NCBI GenBank assembly: GCA_023128135.1
Contig: JAGMEO010000043.1
Span: forward strand, 1 to 5,171
Direction: 5' to 3'
From: Candidatus Bathyarchaeota archaeon
GTDB taxonomy: Archaea; Thermoproteota; Bathyarchaeia; RBG-16-48-13; JAGMEO01
DNA length: 5,171 nt
The notes under the pieces were generated by a model. It ran no database searches. It had not been told where the DNA came from and saw only the letters and a program-made list of their open reading frames with translations. A program made the position numbers and the translations under genes. Positions 1 to 5,171 of the stretch are shown piece after piece (the first letter of the stretch is position 1; each line of letters opens with the position of its first letter).

Positions 1-419
1 AGATGCTTGATTTAGGGATCACTCCAGTTATGTATGGGGATGCTGTACTTGATGAAAAACTAGGTTTCACCATACTCTCCGGTGACCAAATTATCTCCAA
101 ATTATCAATTAGTCTAAGAACATCTAGGATCGTGATTGGTCTAGACGTAGACGGTTTGTATACAGCTGACCCCAAAACTAATTCAGAAGCCAAATTAATT
201 GGTGAAATATCATTAAGAGAATTAAGAAGTGTTCTCAATAATGTTTCTGGGTCAAGTAATGTGGATGTAACAGGAGGAATGTCAGGTAAAATGTCTGAAA
301 TAATTCCTGTTTTAGAAAATAATATTCCTATAATAATGGTGAACGCCAACGTTCCAAATAGGCTTTTCAAAGCTATGAGAAATGAAGAAGTTAAAGGAAC
401 AAAATTATTTTTGGATTGA
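1..419 (+). CDS. ipk: Isopentenyl phosphate kinase, C-terminal part (5' truncated by window edge)
   Basis: This cytosolic enzyme of the amino acid kinase fold phosphorylates isopentenyl phosphate with ATP to give IPP, the last step of the archaeal modified mevalonate routes. About 138 residues are visible, roughly the second half of a family that is usually near 250 residues. Counting from the ATG at base 3, the fragment shows GDAVLD at 12-17, GFTILSGDQI at 21-30, the nucleotide-site signature GLDVDGLYTADPK at 46-58, and DVTGGMSGKM at 88-97 with the conserved Lys of the GGMxGK loop. The ATG at base 3 is internal and not the true start: the glycine-rich N-terminal lobe and catalytic His lie upstream of the window. 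The stop at 417-419 is three bases before the next gene, which is the pathway's isomerase, supporting an operon and the function. Other amino acid kinases such as fosfomycin kinase are related but fit the context less well. Confidence 0.93.
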   Translation, partial: MLDLGITPVMYGDAVLDEKLGFTILSGDQIISKLSISLRTSRIVIGLDVDGLYTADPKTNSEAKLIGEISLRELRSVLNNVSGSSNVDVTGGMSGKMSEIIPVLENNIPIIMVNANVPNRLFKAMRNEEVKGTKLFLD

Positions 420-422
420 ATT

Positions 423-1523
423 ATGATGGCAATAATACGTGATAGAAAAGAGAATCATATAAGTATAGGAATTAAAGAAGACGTTCAAGCAAGGAGAATA
501 ACTACAGGATTCAAAGATGTATTTTTAATCCATCGAGCTTTACCTGAAATTGCGCTTCAAGAAGTAGACATGTCAACTTCCTTTCTTGGCCATAAATTAT
601 CAGCACCAATACTCATAGAATCTATTACTGGGGGAACCAAAAAAACAAGGGGAATTAACGCAGCTTTAGCAGAAGCAGCAGAGACGTTGGATCTAGCCAT
701 GGGGGTTGGAAGTCAGAGGACAGCTTTAGAAAAACCACAGCTTGCATACACATTTCAAGTAGCCAGAGAGAAAGCTCCTAACATTTTTTTGATAGCTAAT
801 CTAGGTGCACCACAGTTAGTACAAGGATATGGAAGCAAAGAAGCGCAGAAAGCGATAGAAATGATCGACGCTGATGCACTATTTATCCATCTGAATCCTT
901 TACAAGAGGTAATACAACCAGAGGGTGAGACAGATTATAAGGGGATACTTCAAAAAATCCAAGAAATAGTAAATTCTGTTAATGTACCTGTAATTGTCAA
1001 GGAAACTGGAGCTGGTATCGCTGCTGAAGAAGCCGTCAAGATCGAGGCTACAGGCGTCAAAGGAATTGATGTTGCTGGTGCAGGGGGAACAAGTTGGGCA
1101 GCTGTTGAATACTTCAGAGCGAAAAAAACGAAAAACGGAGTAAGAGAAAGGCTGGGAAAAACCTTCTGGGATTGGGGTATTCCAACTGTAGCTAGTGTGG
1201 TAGAGACACACCAATCTACAAAATTACAGATAATAGCGTCAGGAGGAATAAGAAATGGCGTGGAGGTCGCTAAGTCTATAGCTCTTGGAGCGTCTATGGC
1301 TGGATTCGCGATGCCTCTTCTTAAACCTGCTACTGACAACACTGAAAAAGTTCTGGAGAAACTTAAGATTATCATAAACGAGTTTAAAACAGCAATGTTT
1401 CTGACAGGATGTAAAAACATAGAAGAGTTAAAAGCCGCACCAGTTGTAATAACAGGAAAAATGGCTGAATGGTTAAGGGTTAGAGGTTTTAACCCAAAAA
1501 ATTATGTGGTGAAAAGACAATGA
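423..1523 (+). CDS. fni: Type 2 isopentenyl-diphosphate delta-isomerase (FMN-dependent)
   Basis: This enzyme interconverts IPP and DMAPP using reduced FMN and Mg2+ on a TIM barrel in the cytosol. The product is 366 residues, a normal length. Motifs in order are the N-terminal RKENH (8-12), ITTGFKDVFLIHRALPE (26-42), ESITGGT (66-72), MGVGSQR (93-99), HLNPLQEVIQPEGE (156-169), VKETGAGI (192-199), GIDVAGAGGTSW (214-225) and the FMN-phosphate loop IASGGIRNG (271-279). By comparison with characterised archaeal and Thermus enzymes, Gln161 is the proposed acid/base residue and Glu162 the Mg2+ ligand. Both are present, so the enzyme looks active. The C-terminal VVITGKMAEWLRVRGF is also typical. Two adjacent ATGs (423 and 426) could start the gene, and neither has a clear Shine-Dalgarno sequence, so translation may be coupled to the kinase gene ending at 419. 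It lies between ipk and idsA in one operon. Confidence 0.96.
   Translation: MMAIIRDRKENHISIGIKEDVQARRITTGFKDVFLIHRALPEIALQEVDMSTSFLGHKLSAPILIESITGGTKKTRGINAALAEAAETLDLAMGVGSQRTALEKPQLAYTFQVAREKAPNIFLIANLGAPQLVQGYGSKEAQKAIEMIDADALFIHLNPLQEVIQPEGETDYKGILQKIQEIVNSVNVPVIVKETGAGIAAEEAVKIEATGVKGIDVAGAGGTSWAAVEYFRAKKTKNGVRERLGKTFWDWGIPTVASVVETHQSTKLQIIASGGIRNGVEVAKSIALGASMAGFAMPLLKPATDNTEKVLEKLKIIINEFKTAMFLTGCKNIEELKAAPVVITGKMAEWLRVRGFNPKNYVVKRQ
1508..1512 (+). promoter_or_regulatory. Ribosome-binding site for idsA, inside the end of fni
   Basis: GGTGA lies seven bases before the ATG at 1520. It matches the archaeal anti-Shine-Dalgarno core and supports 1520 as the start of the prenyl synthase, even though that start overlaps the fni stop codon (ATGA, 1520-1523). 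The arrangement is typical of translational coupling. Confidence 0.7.
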
Positions 1524-2527
1524 TAAGTCAATTTTTAACTGTTCAACTCAGAGAATCATCCAGTCAAGTTAATGTGTTTTTAAACAGTATTATAAGAGCG
1601 AGTTCCAAACCTAAGGTACTTTATGAAGCTTCGAGACATCTTATTGATGCAGGAGGTAAGAGAGCTCGCCCCTTCTTAACTTTAAAATCATGCGAATTAG
1701 TAGGTGGCCGAATTGAAGATGCCCTGCCTATGGCAACTGCTATTGAGCTACTACACACGTTCACTCTCATACACGATGACATAATGGATGAAGATACTAA
1801 AAGACGAGGTAAACCTTCAGTACATGCTAAATGGGGGGTTCCAATGGCAATAACGGCTGGGGACCTACTTTTTGCAAAGGTATACGAATCAGCTCTTAAT
1901 TTCGTTGACTCTAGGCGACTACAACCGAAGAAGATTCTTCAAGCTTTAGATCTAATCACAAAAGCAACTATCACCATATGTGAAGGTCAAGCTTACGACA
2001 TGATATTTGAGAAGCAGGAATTAATCTCAGAAGATGAATATTTTGAAATGATCGGAAAAAAAACAGCTTCACTCCTAAAAACGGCAGCACAAGTAGGAGC
2101 AATAGTTGGTAGCGGCACAGAATTACAAGTGAAGAGGGTTGGAGACTTTTCGTATTATAGTGGTTTAGCATTTCAGATAGTTGATGATGTTTTATGTCTA
2201 ACAGCGGACGAAAGCGAGTTAGGTAAACCTGTTGGTAGTGATATTCGAGAGGGAAAAAAAACCCTCATAATATTACATGCTTTAAATAATGCCCAAAAAG
2301 ATCTTAGAAAACAAATTCTTTCTACACTTGGAAACGCCTCTGTTTCACCAAAGGAGATAATGTCGGTAATAGAAGCCATTAAAAACATTGGATCTATTGA
2401 TTATGCTACTGCGAAGGCAATACAATTAGGGGAAAAAGCCAAAAAACACCTTTCAAATTTCCCTGACTCGACAGCAAAGAGGGCTTTACTTGAATTCAAT
2501 GATTACCTCGTGAATCGTAAACATTAA
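1520..2527 (+). CDS. idsA: Short-chain (E)-prenyl diphosphate synthase, probably geranylgeranyl diphosphate synthase
   Basis: This all-alpha trans-prenyltransferase adds IPP units to DMAPP to build the chains used for archaeal ether lipids. The 335-residue product has GGKRARP at 45-51 (diphosphate binding), the first aspartate-rich motif DDIMD at 86-90, GKPSVH at 97-102, GQAYDMIFE at 156-164, the second aspartate-rich region beginning DD at 222-223, and GKPVGSDIREGKKT at 235-248. Phe81 is five residues before the first DDxxD. In archaeal GGPP synthases an aromatic residue here limits the product to about C20, which is why I infer GGPP over FPP or longer chains. One oddity is that the last Asp of the second motif is Cys226 (DDVLC). 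The start overlaps the fni stop by four bases and has a GGTGA site. It is the last gene of the isoprenoid operon, and no RNase J gene lies between fni and idsA as I recall in some archaea. Confidence 0.95.
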   Translation: MISQFLTVQLRESSSQVNVFLNSIIRASSKPKVLYEASRHLIDAGGKRARPFLTLKSCELVGGRIEDALPMATAIELLHTFTLIHDDIMDEDTKRRGKPSVHAKWGVPMAITAGDLLFAKVYESALNFVDSRRLQPKKILQALDLITKATITICEGQAYDMIFEKQELISEDEYFEMIGKKTASLLKTAAQVGAIVGSGTELQVKRVGDFSYYSGLAFQIVDDVLCLTADESELGKPVGSDIREGKKTLIILHALNNAQKDLRKQILSTLGNASVSPKEIMSVIEAIKNIGSIDYATAKAIQLGEKAKKHLSNFPDSTAKRALLEFNDYLVNRKH

Positions 2528-2567
2528 CTGCCTGTTTATTTAAGTTGTCAAGTGTGATATACTTATC

Positions 2568-2577
2568 TTTAAAATAT
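2568..2577 (+). promoter_or_regulatory. Candidate TATA box for the DUF3467-like gene
   Basis: TTTAAAATAT lies about 41-50 bases before the ATG at 2618. Initiation roughly 25 bases downstream would give a leader of about 15-20 bases, enough to hold the GTGAT site at 2608. No clear BRE is visible upstream, and the gap is AT-rich anyway, so this is a modest call. Read-through from idsA is possible because I see no clear terminator in 2528-2617. Confidence 0.33.
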
Positions 2578-2607
2578 TATTCCGAACATAACTCATGTAA
2601 GCTTAAT

Positions 2608-2612
2608 GTGAT
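2608..2612 (+). promoter_or_regulatory. Ribosome-binding site for the 2618 gene
   Basis: GTGAT, part of the archaeal GGAGGTGATC complement, sits five bases before the ATG at 2618. It favours that ATG as the start over internal codons. Confidence 0.5.
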
Positions 2613-2617
2613 GAATC

Positions 2618-2938
2618 ATGCCAAAATTGAACATAGTATTAGGAAAAAGTGATGACTTTAGAAGAGTCTATACAAATGTTATTAGAGTTCAACCAACTCC
2701 AACCGATTATCGATTAACCTTTTATTTAGATTGTCCTAGAGAGCCGGTGTCTGAATTTGTGTTAGGTGAAAAGCTAAAACCTAGAGAGAAGGTTGTTGTT
2801 GATAGGCTTTCACAGGTGGAGGTGATTATACCTCTTAATGTCGCAAAGTCGTTAAGAGACATTTTATCTAAAAATTTACAGAAACTTGGAAAAAAAGATT
2901 CGCAAAAGAATGATAAATCAGGTCTGATATACACTTAA
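2618..2938 (+). CDS. Small DUF3467-like protein of unknown function
   Basis: The product is 106 residues, soluble, with no signal peptide or membrane segment. The middle resembles DUF3467: a Y-x-N near the start of the domain (YTN at 18-20), an acidic/aromatic-led strand DYRLTFYLD (30-38), a basic strand QVEVIIP (66-72), and a C-terminal amphipathic helix VAKSLRDILSKNLQKL (75-90). The family pattern, as I recall it, is YxN...EF.l.F...R.i.sP..ak.L...L..nl. The loop between the strands (39-65) is rich in Pro, Lys and Glu and seems longer than usual. The last 16 residues are a Lys/Asp/Ser tail, probably disordered. The family has no established biochemical role, so none is assigned. It stands apart from its neighbours, 90 bases after idsA and 236 before gltX, with its own ribosome-binding site. 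I am confident the gene is real and moderately confident of the family. Confidence 0.75.
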   Translation: MPKLNIVLGKSDDFRRVYTNVIRVQPTPTDYRLTFYLDCPREPVSEFVLGEKLKPREKVVVDRLSQVEVIIPLNVAKSLRDILSKNLQKLGKKDSQKNDKSGLIYT

Positions 2939-2945
2939 AACTCGA

Positions 2946-2967
2946 TTTTTCTGGTTCTCATTTTCTT
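2946..2967 (+). terminator. T-rich stretch, likely archaeal oligo(T) terminator
   Basis: Eight bases after the stop of the DUF3467-like gene there are successive T tracts (five Ts at 2946-2950, then GGTTCTCA and TTTTCTT to 2967) with no GC-rich hairpin. Archaeal RNA polymerase commonly terminates on such non-template T runs, so this probably ends the upstream transcript. Confidence 0.5.
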
Positions 2968-2970
2968 CAT

Positions 2971-2985
2971 GAAACCTTTTAATTT
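2971..2985 (+). promoter_or_regulatory. Candidate BRE/TATA promoter inside the 2939-3174 gap
   Basis: A purine-A run (GAAACC, 2971-2976) is followed directly by TTTTAATTT (2977-2985), the layout of an archaeal BRE plus TATA box. A start about 25 bases downstream would fall near 3005-3010, some 165 bases before gltX. It could drive a long gltX leader or a separate small RNA. There is no annotated gene immediately downstream, which is why the site is notable. Confidence 0.38.
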
Positions 2986-3060
2986 GTACTTATGCAAACA
3001 ATTGTGGAGGTAAAGACGAAGAAATAAAAGTAAGAGTCAAATGGATTGAAAACACGTGCT

Positions 3061-3082
3061 CTATCGCACATGCGATCGATAG
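3061..3082 (+). other. Hairpin-forming inverted repeat in the gltX upstream gap
   Basis: CTATCG (3061-3066) and CGATAG (3077-3082) are perfect complements around a ten-base loop. A second, mutually exclusive stem, ATCGCA (3063-3068) with TGCGAT (3071-3076), uses the same bases. CACGTG lies just upstream at 3053-3058. The element is not followed by a T run, so it does not look like a terminator. It may belong to an RNA leader or be a protein-binding site, or it may have no function. Confidence 0.35.
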
Positions 3083-3097
3083 TTCTCTCAGTTATTA

Positions 3098-3120
3098 GAT
3101 AATTCTTTAATTTGGCGCCA
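3098..3120 (+). promoter_or_regulatory. Candidate gltX promoter with an operator-like palindrome
   Basis: GATAA (3098-3102) fits a BRE, and TTTAATTT (3106-3113) fits a TATA box. The expected start near 3133-3138 gives a leader of about 40 bases before the TTG at 3175. The perfect 8-base palindrome TGGCGCCA (3113-3120) abuts the TATA box, where a repressor could block polymerase recruitment. A weaker alternative TATA is TTTTATTT at 3121-3128. Confidence 0.35.
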
Positions 3121-3174
3121 TTTTATTTCTCACACATATAGATAAGCTCAAGTTTCTTGGTTTAGGGAAGTCTT

Positions 3175-4932
3175 TTGACAAAATCAAATAACATAGAACT
3201 CATAGAGCTAATAAAGAGATTTGCTTTTCAGAACGCTTTGCGATATGGAGGAAAAGCAAAAGTCGGACCTGTAATAGGTAAATTATTTTCAATTAAACCA
3301 GACCTAATAGCTGGAACAGAAGATGTTAATGAACTGGTGGTGAAGGTAGTAAACGAAGTAAACACCCTCTCACTATCAGAACAAAAACAATTTATTATTG
3401 AAAATTGGCCTAAACTTTTAGAACCTGAGAAAGCTAAGTCTGAAAAAAAAGATTTGACGCCTTTACCAAATGTAGAAAAATATTCTGTTGTGCACACAAG
3501 ATTCTGTCCAAACCCTGATGGAGCTCTTCATATAGGTGGGGCGAGAGCTATCATACTTTGCGATGAATATGCTAAGCGATATAATGGAAAACTAACTTTA
3601 AGATTCGATGATACAGATCCACGTACTAAGTCACCAATACCTGAAGCTTATGAATGGATTCGAAACGATTTACGTTGGCTAGGCGTTAAATGGAACACCG
3701 AAGTCTACCAGTCAGATAGGATGCAAACTTACTATGATTATGCAGACAAATTATTATCGCAAGGTAACGCTTATGTTTGTAATTGTAATCCACAAACATT
3801 CAAAAAACTTATTGTGAAGGAAAAAAACTGTTCTTGTCGTGATCTCCCACCTGAAGAGCACATAACAAGATGGTACCGCATGCTTGATGGCACATACGAT
3901 GAAGGGGAGGTTGTAGTAAGAATAAAGACTGATCTTAATCATCCAAATCCAGCAATAAGAGAATGGCCCGCATTAAGAATCATTGATACCCACAAGTATC
4001 CTCATCCAAGAACAGGAGAAAAATTCAGGGTTTGGCCATTATTTGCTTTTTGTGGTGGCATAGATGATCATCTGCTCAAAATTTCGCACATACTTAGGGG
4101 AAAAGAGCACGTAACAAACACAACTAGACAGTTATACTTGTATGAATACCTTGGGTGGAACTATCCTGAAGCAATACACTACGGACGATTAAAAATCTCA
4201 GGATCCATATTAAGTAAATCAAAAATCCGAGAAGGAATAGAAAAGGGCGAATTCTCAGGCTGGGATGATCCAAGGCTTGGAACACTAATGGCGATCAGAA
4301 AACGTGGAATCACTCCAGAGTCTGTACGTGAAATCATGATAGCCTTGGGACCAAAGCCTGTTGATGTAACATTAAGTTGGAAAAATATCTATGCAATAAA
4401 CAGGAAAATTATTGACCCAACTTCCAATAGATACTTCGTTGTTGTAGATCCGGTAAAACTATTAATTAGAGGTCTTGAAAAACAAATTTACACTTCAAAT
4501 CCGCCACTGATTCCAGGGCATTCAGAAAAGGGGCAACGAACATTACATGTAATCCCAAAAAAAGGCAACGCTCATCTCTATGTTTCAAAAAAAGATCTAG
4601 AAATCTTGAAGTCAAATAAGATTCTTCGACTCATGGAATTATTCAATATAGAAATCGAAAAAGTGGGATTGAACGTTGTTGAAGCCAATTTTCATAGTGA
4701 ACCATACTCGGAAGCAAAAAAACTAAATGCACCACTTATACACTGGTTGCCTGAGGAAGGAAACATTTCTGTAAAGATCGTGATGCCTTCTGGTACAACC
4801 CAGATAGGTTTAGGTGAATCTGATTTAAAAAATGAGAAAGCAAATTCTACTGTGCAGATGGAACGTTTAGGCTTTGGAAAAATTAACTTACTAAGCAAGA
4901 ACAATGCAATTTTATTTTACGCCCATAGATAA
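3175..4932 (+). CDS. gltX: Glutamyl-tRNA synthetase, archaeal type
   Basis: This class Ib synthetase attaches glutamate to tRNA(Glu). Archaeal members are generally non-discriminating and also charge tRNA(Gln), which GatDE then amidates. The product is 585 residues, typical for the archaeal form. The archaeal N-terminal extension (about 1-100) includes YGGKAKVGPVIGKLF at 24-38. The Rossmann domain follows with RFCPNPDGALHIGG at 109-122 (HIGH variant), LRFDDTDPR at 142-150, a CxC/CxC cluster at C202, C204, C219, C221, and HILRGKEHV at 305-313. LSKSK at 346-350 is the KMSKS equivalent, and GWDDPRLGTL at 362-371 is typical. The remainder (about 410-585) fits the GlnRS-like beta-barrel anticodon-binding domain, not the bacterial helical one. 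The start is TTG at 3175: a stop at 3163-3165 closes the frame upstream, no other start lies between, and the N-terminus aligns with the family. Its ribosome site is weak (AGGGA, 3164-3168). HIGG replaces HIGH at Gly122. Confidence 0.96.
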   Translation: MTKSNNIELIELIKRFAFQNALRYGGKAKVGPVIGKLFSIKPDLIAGTEDVNELVVKVVNEVNTLSLSEQKQFIIENWPKLLEPEKAKSEKKDLTPLPNVEKYSVVHTRFCPNPDGALHIGGARAIILCDEYAKRYNGKLTLRFDDTDPRTKSPIPEAYEWIRNDLRWLGVKWNTEVYQSDRMQTYYDYADKLLSQGNAYVCNCNPQTFKKLIVKEKNCSCRDLPPEEHITRWYRMLDGTYDEGEVVVRIKTDLNHPNPAIREWPALRIIDTHKYPHPRTGEKFRVWPLFAFCGGIDDHLLKISHILRGKEHVTNTTRQLYLYEYLGWNYPEAIHYGRLKISGSILSKSKIREGIEKGEFSGWDDPRLGTLMAIRKRGITPESVREIMIALGPKPVDVTLSWKNIYAINRKIIDPTSNRYFVVVDPVKLLIRGLEKQIYTSNPPLIPGHSEKGQRTLHVIPKKGNAHLYVSKKDLEILKSNKILRLMELFNIEIEKVGLNVVEANFHSEPYSEAKKLNAPLIHWLPEEGNISVKIVMPSGTTQIGLGESDLKNEKANSTVQMERLGFGKINLLSKNNAILFYAHR

Positions 4933-4941
4933 GTGAAACCA

Positions 4942-4958
4942 ACAAAACCTTATAAGTA
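4942..4958 (+). promoter_or_regulatory. Promoter (BRE + TATA) for L7Ae
   Basis: An A-rich BRE-like run, ACAAAACC (4942-4949), precedes TTATAAG (4950-4956). Initiation about 25 bases downstream predicts a leader of roughly 30 bases containing a good ribosome-binding site. This is the best promoter-like sequence in the window, and it makes L7Ae the head of a new transcript instead of a read-through from gltX. Confidence 0.6.
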
Positions 4959-4997
4959 AATATTAAATCATACCCTTAAGCCAGATCAATCTCAATA

Positions 4998-5003
4998 GGG
5001 TGA
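4998..5003 (+). promoter_or_regulatory. Ribosome-binding site that fixes the L7Ae TTG start
   Basis: GGGTGA ends six bases before TTG at 5010. The alternative in-frame ATG at 5028 has only A/T-rich sequence before it, so the TTG is the better start. Confidence 0.75.
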
Positions 5004-5009
5004 GGCCTC

Positions 5010-5171
5010 TTGTCAAAACCATTATTTATGAAATTTGACGTATCAAAAGAACTTGCGGAGGCGGCCTATGAAGCTCTCCAAGTAGCCCGAGACACAGGAA
5101 AAATCAAGAAAGGAACTAATGAATCCACTAAAGCCATTGAACGTGGAATAGCAAAACTGGTATATATAGCA
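5010..5171 (+). CDS. rpl7ae: Ribosomal protein L7Ae, N-terminal part (3' truncated by window edge)
   Basis: Fifty-four codons are visible of a protein normally about 120 residues long. In archaea L7Ae binds kink-turns in 23S rRNA and also serves box C/D and H/ACA guide RNPs and RNase P. The N-terminus has KFDVSKELAEAAYEALQVA (residues 8-26), followed by the RNA-binding signature GTNESTKAIERG (36-47), in which the family's Gly, Asn-Glu, Thr and Glu-Arg-Gly are all conserved, and then the strand AKLVYIA. TTG at 5010 is chosen over ATG at 5028 because of the strong GGGTGA site. In many archaea this gene heads a cluster with S28e, L24e and ndk, and those would be the expected genes beyond the window. 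No anomaly is seen in the visible part. Confidence 0.95.
   Translation, partial: MSKPLFMKFDVSKELAEAAYEALQVARDTGKIKKGTNESTKAIERGIAKLVYIA

Noticed and set aside
950..1420. Long minus-strand open frame (156 codons) opposite fni, with a second at 900-1214
   Set aside because: It lies entirely inside the strongly conserved fni gene, has no ribosome-binding site, and its composition (runs of Ser, Thr, Pro) is what the antisense of such a gene gives.
1971..2388. Two minus-strand open frames opposite idsA
   Set aside because: They are shadows of the conserved prenyl synthase with no family-like motifs.
2608..2614. GTGATGA as a box C of a C/D guide RNA
   Set aside because: It matches RTGATGA, but no CTGA box D lies at a suitable distance, and the bases are better explained as the ribosome-binding site of the 2618 gene.
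2722..2934. Minus-strand frame of 70 codons opposite the DUF3467-like gene
   Set aside because: The plus-strand gene has a ribosome-binding site and a plausible family match. The antisense frame is Ser/Phe-rich and has neither.
3006..3011. GGAGGT as a ribosome-binding site for a hidden gene
   Set aside because: It is a perfect Shine-Dalgarno core, but no ATG, GTG or TTG opening a usable frame lies within about 12 bases downstream.
3228..3942. Minus-strand frames opposite gltX, plus another at 4692-4904
   Set aside because: All are nested in highly conserved gltX sequence and have no start signals.
4910..4918. TTTTATTTT at the end of gltX as a terminator
   Set aside because: The Ts encode Ile-Leu-Phe near the C-terminus, and no T run follows the stop codon. 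It may cause some termination but cannot be called from sequence alone.
4980..5006. Kink-turn in the L7Ae leader that could allow L7Ae to regulate itself
   Set aside because: GCC (4980-4982) can pair with GGC (5004-5006) next to a GA on each strand, and autoregulation through leader kink-turns is known in archaea. The bulge would be one base instead of three, and the non-canonical stem pairs poorly, so the sequence does not support it.

Overview
The window looks like chromosomal DNA from an AT-rich archaeon. The evidence is a run of archaeal isoprenoid-lipid genes, an archaeal-type glutamyl-tRNA synthetase, the start of ribosomal protein L7Ae, TATA/BRE-like promoters, GGTGA-type ribosome-binding sites, TTG starts, and heavy use of ATA, AGA and AGG codons. 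The sequence style suggests the TACK group, perhaps Bathyarchaeia, but that placement is an inference from protein character and not a tested result. All genes are on the plus strand.

Bases 1-2527 are a tight isoprenoid operon. It holds the C-terminal half of isopentenyl phosphate kinase, then type 2 isopentenyl diphosphate isomerase (3 bases later), then a short-chain prenyl diphosphate synthase that overlaps the isomerase stop by four bases (ATGA). Together they phosphorylate isopentenyl phosphate to IPP, isomerise IPP to DMAPP, and condense the two into (probably) geranylgeranyl diphosphate, the side-chain precursor of archaeal ether lipids.

Bases 2618-2938 encode a 106-residue protein resembling DUF3467, whose function is unknown. 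A T-rich stretch follows, then a 236-base gap (2939-3174). The gap has two promoter-like sites, a hairpin, an 8-base palindrome and a short protein-like frame without a start codon. It is the least explained part of the window.

Bases 3175-4932 encode glutamyl-tRNA synthetase from a TTG start. It has the archaeal N-terminal extension, a variant HIGH motif (HIGG), a CxC/CxC metal-site candidate and a KMSKS-like loop. After a 77-base gap with a good TATA box and a strong ribosome-binding site, L7Ae starts at 5010 (TTG) and runs off the window.

The window is mostly conserved housekeeping sequence. I see no mobile element, CRISPR array, tRNA or rRNA, and no convincing novel system. The points worth a second look are the 2939-3174 gap, the DUF3467-like gene, and two substitutions in otherwise canonical active-site motifs.
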